Shown here: positions 14,755 to 20,130 of the stretch, one piece after another | Numbering within the stretch: position 1 is the first letter of the stretch | Layout of the letters: each line of letters begins with the position of its first letter | From: JAUXFK01 sp034189035 | Lineage (GTDB): Bacteria > Desulfobacterota > UBA8473 | Direction: 5' to 3' | Length of the DNA: 20,130 nucleotides | Assembly: GCA_034189035.1 (NCBI GenBank) | Contig: JAXHVA010000075.1 | Span: forward strand, 1 to 20,130 | The notes under the pieces: model-generated | What the model saw: only the letters and a program-made list of their open reading frames with translations | What the model was told of the DNA's origin: nothing | Databases searched by the model: none | Translations under genes and position numbers: made by a program

Positions 14755-17133
14755 ATGGGAGAAAAACCAACATACGAAGAACTGGAATTAAAGGTTAATG
14801 AACTTGAAAAGGAGATTGCAGAGTATAGGCAAACCGAGGTGATGCTGCTTGATAAGTATGATTTTTTCCGACTCATCGCCCAATACTCCTCAGTCTTTAT
14901 CTATGAATGGAATCTCCGGACTAATGAGGTGAAGTGGTTTGGCAATATAGACAAAGTGATGGGCTATGAACCCGGATGTTTTGCGCGAACCATTAGTGCA
15001 TGGATAGATGCATTCCATCCTGAAGACGTTGATCGGGTAGTCAAAAGCGTCAATAGAATCATTCATGAAAAAGGTGGGACTTTTGACGAAGAATACAGAA
15101 TCCGGCACAAGAACGGAAACTACAGGATATGGCATGGCAAAGGGGGGGGGATCTTTGATAAAAAAGGTAAGGCGTATAAAGGCATAGGCATATGTACAGA
15201 CATAACCGAGAAAAGGGAAACAGAAATTTCGCTATGGGAATCCGAAGAGAAATACAGACAGCTTGTTGAGAATGTCGAAGATGTTATCTTTTCAACATCA
15301 TTAGAGGGGATCATAACATATTGCTCTCCAGTTGTTGAAAAATATGGGTATGATGCAAAAAAATCCCTTGGAGCAAAGATTGAAGAATATCTTGCAGGTG
15401 AGGGTGACATTGAAAAGGCTTTTAGAGCAATTGAGGGAATAAAAGAAACCAGAAGGCCTGTAACAGTCGAGCTCACCTATAGGACAAACAAAGGGAAATT
15501 CGTTCCCATTGAAGTTACAGTTTGCCCATTTTTTAAAAAAGGAAAATCAACGGGTTTTCAATGTATAATGCGCGATATCAGCGAGCGCAAGAATGCAGAA
15601 GCCGCCTTGAAAGAAGGTGAAGAGCGATTGAGAGCAATATTTGAAGCAAATCCTGATCCGATGGTTGTATATGACAACCAAGGACATCCACAATATTTAA
15701 ACCCCGCATTTACTCAGGTCTTTGGTTGGACTTTAGATGAATTGAAAGGAAGACCCATCCCTTTTGTGCCGGATGAAGAAAAAGAGAGAACTTTTAAAGG
15801 AATAAGAGACCTCTATACTAATTACTATGGTAATAGAGAGCCTGTAAGGGATGAAACCAAAAGAATCACTAAAAGCGGACATACCCTTGATATTCTTATA
15901 AGCGCTTCAATCATCGAAGATCCTGAAGAAGGAGAGCCTGTGGGGATAGTGGTGAACCTAAAAGATATTACTGAAAGAAAGAGTTTGGAAGCACGATTAC
16001 AAGAGGCCTTAAGGATGGAGGCCATTGGAACCTTAGCCGGCGGTATAGCTCATGACTTCAACAACCTGCTGATGGCTATTCAGGGGAACGCCTCTTTGAT
16101 GATGATTGAAAAAGATTCGACTCATCCGGATTTTGAAAGTCTAAAAATCATTGAACAATATGTCAAAAACGGTGCAGCTCTTACCCAACAGCTTTTAGGC
16201 TTTGCACGGGGTGGGAAGTATGATGTCAAACCAACCAATATCAACACAGTAATCAAAAGGACCTCTGAAATGTTTGGCCGTACCAAAAAGGAGATCCAAA
16301 TCTACAAAAAATATCAAAGATGTATCTGGATTGTGGAAGTGGATCAGAACCAGATCGATCAAGTCTTATTGAATCTTTACGTCAATGCTTGGCAAGCAAT
16401 GCCTGGGGGAGGGGAACTCTTTATAGAAACAAAAAACTTGATCCTTGATGAGAGTTATACTAAGCTATTAAATGTTGAATCAGGCAAATATGTGAAGGTA
16501 TCCGTTACCGATACAGGGGTCGGCATGGATGAAGTAACTCAGAAAAAGATATTTGAGCCTTTCTTTACAACAAAAGAGATAGGAAGAGGTACGGGGATGG
16601 GATTAGCCTCTGTTTATGGGATCATCAAGAATCATGGAGGGTTCATCAATGCTTACAGTGAGAAGGGCGTAGGGACGACCTTTAACTTCTATCTGCCGGC
16701 ACTTGAAAAGGAGGAGACCATAGAGGAAAAGGCAGAAGAGAAGGCCATATTGAGAGGTTTCGAAACTGTTCTGATCGTAGATGATGAAGATATGATCCTT
16801 GATGTAAGTAAAAAGTTATTAAAAAAACTAGGGTATTGTGTTTTGGTATCAAAAAGTAGGAAGGAGGCCATAGAAATCTATGAGGAGAAAAAGAATGATA
16901 TTGACCTGATTATACTGGATCTGATCATGCCTGGTATGGATGTTGGCGAGACGTATGACAGATTGAGAGATATCAATCCCGATGTAAAAGTCCTTTTGTC
17001 AAGTGGCTATAGCATCAATGAACAGGCAGTTAAAATACTAAACCGAGGCTGTAGTGATTTTATCCAAAAGCCTTTCAACATCACAGAATTATTACGAAAA
17101 ATCGAAGATTTATCGAATCAAAGTAAGGTTTGA
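14755..17133 (+). CDS. Soluble hybrid histidine kinase, PAS-PAS-PAS-HisKA-HATPase-REC
   Basis: A 792-residue protein with no membrane segment, so probably cytoplasmic. It starts with a short coiled coil (about 6-30) of the YEELELKVNELEKE type common in desulfobacterial sensors. Three PAS domains with PAC ends follow, at about 36-155 (ending ICTDITEKR), 165-280 (ending MRDISERKN) and 290-410 (ending LKDITERK). HisKA has His433 in GGIAHDFNN. The ATPase shows Asn540/Asn544, DTGVG (586-590) and GTGMGL (612-617). The REC domain has Asp676-677, phospho-accepting Asp722, Ser749 and Lys772. Start choice: ATG 14755 follows GGGAGG by about 8 bases. Nine consecutive G (15142-15150) encode part of GKGGG in the first PAS domain, a slippage-prone site. 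Ligands and the downstream partner are not evident. Confidence 0.92.
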   Translation: MGEKPTYEELELKVNELEKEIAEYRQTEVMLLDKYDFFRLIAQYSSVFIYEWNLRTNEVKWFGNIDKVMGYEPGCFARTISAWIDAFHPEDVDRVVKSVNRIIHEKGGTFDEEYRIRHKNGNYRIWHGKGGGIFDKKGKAYKGIGICTDITEKRETEISLWESEEKYRQLVENVEDVIFSTSLEGIITYCSPVVEKYGYDAKKSLGAKIEEYLAGEGDIEKAFRAIEGIKETRRPVTVELTYRTNKGKFVPIEVTVCPFFKKGKSTGFQCIMRDISERKNAEAALKEGEERLRAIFEANPDPMVVYDNQGHPQYLNPAFTQVFGWTLDELKGRPIPFVPDEEKERTFKGIRDLYTNYYGNREPVRDETKRITKSGHTLDILISASIIEDPEEGEPVGIVVNLKDITERKSLEARLQEALRMEAIGTLAGGIAHDFNNLLMAIQGNASLMMIEKDSTHPDFESLKIIEQYVKNGAALTQQLLGFARGGKYDVKPTNINTVIKRTSEMFGRTKKEIQIYKKYQRCIWIVEVDQNQIDQVLLNLYVNAWQAMPGGGELFIETKNLILDESYTKLLNVESGKYVKVSVTDTGVGMDEVTQKKIFEPFFTTKEIGRGTGMGLASVYGIIKNHGGFINAYSEKGVGTTFNFYLPALEKEETIEEKAEEKAILRGFETVLIVDDEDMILDVSKKLLKKLGYCVLVSKSRKEAIEIYEEKKNDIDLIILDLIMPGMDVGETYDRLRDINPDVKVLLSSGYSINEQAVKILNRGCSDFIQKPFNITELLRKIEDLSNQSKV

Positions 17134-17147
17134 GTCGCTTAATGGGA

Positions 17148-17187
17148 ATATCAAAGTCATTACTGTTTTTTGTTGCTTTGATATAAT
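17148..17187 (+). promoter_or_regulatory. Inverted repeat overlapping a TATAAT box upstream of the lipoprotein gene
   Basis: ATATCAAAG (17148-17156) and CTTTGATAT (17176-17184) form a perfect 9-base inverted repeat around a 19-base T-rich loop. A perfect TATAAT (17182-17187) overlaps the right arm, with only a poor -35 upstream. It may be a promoter under operator control, or a stem-loop after the kinase gene that stops at 17133. Confidence 0.35.
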
Positions 17188-17323
17188 GGAAATAAGGACT
17201 ATGCCCTAATGTGAATTAGTATTAAACTAAGGGAAGATAAATCCTCGCTGTTGCTGTATTCCAGTGAGTTGTTTGAGATAGGTTGAAAGATAAACGAAAA
17301 AAGTTATAAAAAGGATGAATTAT

Positions 17324-18019
17324 ATGAAAAGGATAGCGCTTTATTTGATAATTCCTCTGGGAGTTCCTTTATTGTTATTGATCAATGGGTGTATGTCACC
17401 TGATAGATTGTCGACGGATGAGCCGGGTCTTTCATATGAAAAGACAAAAAAAATCGGAGTAATGCCTTTTTTGAAGGGAAAACATTACACTGATATAGAT
17501 GATCCCACAGACAAAACATTAACATGCAGACTGGATCAACTCTGTTTCGATTCTGATATTCTTGAGGGCAAGGCGGATGAAATTTTAACCCGTTTACTGT
17601 CGAACAAACTGAAAGAAAGTTTTGCCGTGAGGCTGATCCTTCTTGATGAGATAACTGATACATACAAAGAGATGGACATAGACATTGAGGTAGAGACTCC
17701 TCGTTCCCTTGCCTTAAAGCTGGGAAAACAACTGGGGGCCACACATATGATCCTGGGCGTAGTATGGAGATACACAGATAGAGTCGGCACAGCTGTGGCA
17801 GTTAATAGGCCTGCCTCAGTCGCATTTGCTGTTTATCTGTTGGATGTTGAAACTAAGGAAAAACTATGGAAGGGAGTGTTCGATCGAACTCAACAGCCTC
17901 TTTCTGAGAATATTTTAGATGCTCCGGATTTTTTCAGACATGGGGCGAAATGGCTTTCAGCTTCTGAATTGGCCCGATTCGGAGTTGGAAAGGTAGTAAA
18001 AAGTCTGCCATTGAAATGA
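17324..18019 (+). CDS. Putative lipoprotein of unknown function
   Basis: A 231-residue protein with a type II signal peptide: basic MKR, a hydrophobic stretch, and a lipobox LING followed by Cys (residue 23 from this start). It should be lipid-anchored on the outer side of the inner membrane or on the outer membrane. The ATG at 17324 is preferred over 17315 because AAGGA (17311-17315) then sits 8 bases upstream; for 17315 it would abut the start. The mature part begins with a segment like KKIGVMPFLKG, then LGKQLGATHMILGVVW and YLLDVETKEKLWKGVFD. That alternation resembles the CsgG/LpoB/TolB-N-like fold of envelope lipoproteins, but this is a weak impression and I assign no function. It follows the triple-PAS kinase by about 190 bases with its own possible promoter. 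Confidence 0.75.
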   Translation: MKRIALYLIIPLGVPLLLLINGCMSPDRLSTDEPGLSYEKTKKIGVMPFLKGKHYTDIDDPTDKTLTCRLDQLCFDSDILEGKADEILTRLLSNKLKESFAVRLILLDEITDTYKEMDIDIEVETPRSLALKLGKQLGATHMILGVVWRYTDRVGTAVAVNRPASVAFAVYLLDVETKEKLWKGVFDRTQQPLSENILDAPDFFRHGAKWLSASELARFGVGKVVKSLPLK

Positions 18020-18244
18020 TACCCACTTGATTTTTTTGCCAGGTATTTCGCCCCTCTTCTATTTATAGGCAATTTTCCTTCTCTCTCTCTCGTCATTTTT
18101 GATCCTTTTCCATATTCCTGTAATTCAATCTATATTAATCCAATGCTTTTCACACTATAATACTTCCTTTTATCAGAAAGTCCCCTGCGTATTTTAAAAA
18201 AATCCCTTAAGCTGAAGTTTTTATACAGTTAAGTCAACTCTAGT
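18020..18244. other. AT-rich non-coding stretch
   Basis: No gene or convincing terminator is seen after the lipoprotein stop at 18017-18019. A segment reading TTAAGCTGAAGTTTTTA near 18207 resembles TTAAGCTGAATTTTTA near 9750, which could be a shared short repeat. The match is short and AT-rich, so it is only noted. Confidence 0.35.
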
Positions 18245-20008
18245 TTAAAATCAGATAGTTAATTTTTATAAAGTTCATTTTAATGACTACAAAGCTGTAT
18301 TTCCTTTTTAGTTATAGGTGCATCGAGCAGTTTCAATATTTTCCGTTGCTCCTTTGTGAGATGGCTAATTTGCTCATTGACTATATCGGCTATTTTGATT
18401 CGACTAATAGTGGCGTTCTTCAGAGTATCCAACCAAATCTCTCTTAAGCTGTTTCTTTCATATTCTCTTGTGTCTGGTTCTCGTGTCAGAATTGGTTGTA
18501 ACCGATTTTAGCTTCCCAGAGAGCCAAGTAGGCAAGCATACACATAAAGACATGCCCTTTCACTTTGCTTCCACTTCTGTGATGAATGGATCGGAAAAAT
18601 AAGTCCGAACTTTCATAGATCTAAAGGAATTTTCTACCTATTTTAAATCCTTATACTTTTCATGGATGCTTTGAGTATCCATTTGACTTGAATCTAAATT
18701 ACTGACGATAACACAACAACCATCAAGCACTGAATATCTCTCTATTTCTGTACATTATGTAAAAAACTAAAGTAACCATCTCCATAATCGAATAAAAAGA
18801 AGCGCTCCCTCACCCATTTATTTTTCCATCGATATAGCATAGCCTGCGGGCAATTTTGTTCTTCTTCTTTAATCGGTTAGACTCAACATGATTTTTAATG
18901 AAGCCGATTTCATCTGTCTTTTCTAAAAGCCTCGGACGAACCTTTTCATCCTGTGGTTTCCTGAGTGGATTATGACAAAGGATGTATCGCTTTCCACCGT
19001 GAATGACCTCTGCCAGATTCTTATGATTAAAAAGCCCCAGTTGAATTGGATGCTCTTCATCCTCTGCCAACCCTATCGTCTCTTGTCGCTTCAGTTTTGA
19101 TATATATTTTACCCATTTGAAATCTCCAGACTCAAGTTCTGCAATACATTTGGAATTAAGTAAGCATCTTTCCCTCACTCACAAAGACCATCTCTTTGTA
19201 TGCCAAAATTCTTTTGGAGCCCCTTGATTTGAACCATAAACGTCGTCTGGTCATTCATGCTTCTCGGAAAGACCCGAATAGCTATCAGCCTTTCTTCAGA
19301 AGTAATTAAAAGTCCAACTACAATGATCATCTTCCCTTTCTTGCCGTCTCTATCAAAACCCTACTCTGCGAGAGAACGAGAAGTGTCTTCAAAATATAAC
19401 GATGTAATATCATAAAGATATATCCTCTACGTATCACCCGTAAAAATATGTTTCTATATCTCCATCTGATTTTCATACAATGAATCTAATGCATTATACC
19501 ATTCGCTTAGACAAATCCTTTAACTTTTCCCAAGCAACCGTTTCAAAGAAGAATACTCAAACGCATCCCTCAACGCCCTTTTGAGAATAAGGCTTAGGAT
19601 TGGCGACTCTATCCACTACTGAGGCGATGGTTGGAGATTGATAATGTATAGCAAGCCTTTCTAAAGCGGATATGATCCCTGTTTATTCCATGATCGACCA
19701 AACAAATCATGTATTTCCAAAAGGTTGAAAATCTCAGTATTTTATAGTATCAATAGTTATGGTCTTCATTCACTTCTTTTGTTGAACGGAGAGAAATGCG
19801 AAGTGCATCAACAGAATTTTGTGGCATATGGGAGAACTTTTATATTATCTTTCTCCTTGGATTTCCATTTTTGTCACGATAAGATGGGGACCAAAAAAGT
19901 GTATAAATATTTTTTATCTTTGTATGGTCTTTTGATGCCTTCAACACGCATCTTCATTCCTACAAGATTTTCAGTTCCGAAGGTTTTTATGTTTTTAGTT
20001 GATTTTAA
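18245..20008. mobile_element. Remnant of an IS1634-family insertion sequence, approximate limits
   Basis: TTAAAATCA occurs at 18245-18253 and in inverted orientation at 20000-20008, outside both ends of the transposase pseudogene. As short terminal repeats these would give an element of about 1760 bases, a plausible IS1634-family size. The match is only nine AT-rich bases and I see no flanking target duplication, so the limits are tentative even though the presence of the IS remnant is clear from its coding remains. Confidence 0.3.
18280..19957 (-). pseudogene. Decayed IS1634-family (IS4 superfamily) transposase
   Basis: Reading leftward from an ATG near 19957, pieces in different frames follow a typical 550-residue IS1634 transposase. 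The N-terminal SYRDKNGNPRRKI comes first, then YLYDITSLYFED, which carries the first catalytic Asp. GFDRDGKKGKMIIVVGLL and FPRSMNDQTTF follow. An open stretch at 19178-18810 contains QLGLFNHKNLAEV and KRYILCHNP. Beyond it are LDGCCVIVSNL, IHEKYKDLK-stop-VENSFRSMK (keeping the expected Glu) and GHVFMCMLAYLALWE. The gene ends with a clean stretch including NSLREIWLDTLKNATI and QRKILKLL and stops at 18282-18280. The second catalytic Asp region, normally GDRGM, reads SEGKD. Multiple frame shifts and stops make it non-functional. It lies opposite in strand to the lipoprotein gene. Confidence 0.85.
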
Positions 20009-20130
20009 GTTTTTTTACCTTTACTTTCTTGGCAAAAAGACGGTATAAACGATTGAAATCAATTCACTTGAGCATAACTTAGCATTGAGTGTCAGTTTCA
20101 CAAGATCAAACCCAACGACAAATATTCGGA
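20009..20130. other. Window end, nothing recognised
   Basis: No coding sequence, RNA gene or repeat is supportable here. It lies outside the likely end of the IS1634-family remnant. Confidence 0.4.

Noticed and set aside
19725..20048. 107-codon plus-strand frame near the window end
   Set aside because: It overlaps the complement of the IS1634 transposase N-terminal region, is Phe/Leu-rich, and matches nothing I know.
1..20130. CRISPR arrays, tRNA or rRNA genes, phage structural genes, toxin-antitoxin pairs
   Set aside because: No regularly spaced repeats, no cloverleaf-like or rRNA sequence, and no matching small gene pairs were seen on either strand.

Overview
The window is AT-rich bacterial DNA. 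The gene content points to an anaerobic Gram-negative bacterium, most likely a sulfate-reducer-like member of the Desulfobacterota. The clues are a predicted oxygen-independent ergothioneine pathway with a molybdenum/tungsten-pterin enzyme, long multi-PAS hybrid histidine kinases with an N-terminus typical of that phylum, the remains of a B12-dependent acyl-CoA mutase, and decayed insertion sequences at both ends. This placement is inference from gene families, not from a marker gene.

Layout, left to right. (1) 1-171: C-terminal end of an IS630-family transposase whose expected catalytic glutamate is lysine. (2) 227-1745, minus: a heavily decayed methylmalonyl-CoA-mutase-family large subunit, readable only by changing frame several times. 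(3) 2041-6526, minus: a two-gene unit that is the highlight of the window. It holds a 1129-residue fusion of a molybdopterin oxidoreductase-like module to a cysteine desulfurase, followed by an EgtD-type histidine methyltransferase. Together these match the metallopterin-dependent route to ergothioneine: EgtD trimethylates histidine to hercynine, and the fusion enzyme inserts sulfur taken from cysteine. (4) 6597-6825: divergent promoters. (5) 6871-12253, plus: a probable phosphorelay set made of an Hpt protein, a PilB/GspE-type secretion or pilus ATPase flanked by two receiver domains, and a membrane hybrid histidine kinase with two receivers. (6) 12368-13737: aroE and aroK of the shikimate pathway, overlapping by 4 bases. 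(7) 13735-14542: two non-coding elements with related terminal inverted repeats (MITE-like), the first starting in the aroK stop codon. (8) 14755-17133: a soluble triple-PAS hybrid kinase carrying a nine-G tract. (9) 17324-18019: an unassigned lipoprotein. (10) 18280-19957, minus: a decayed IS1634-family transposase, then about 170 bases with no gene.

The central block looks functional: full-length genes, intact catalytic motifs, good ribosome binding sites and recognisable promoters. Both flanks are mutational debris from mobile elements. The ergothioneine pair and the phosphorelay share a divergent intergenic region, but nothing in the sequence shows that they regulate one another.
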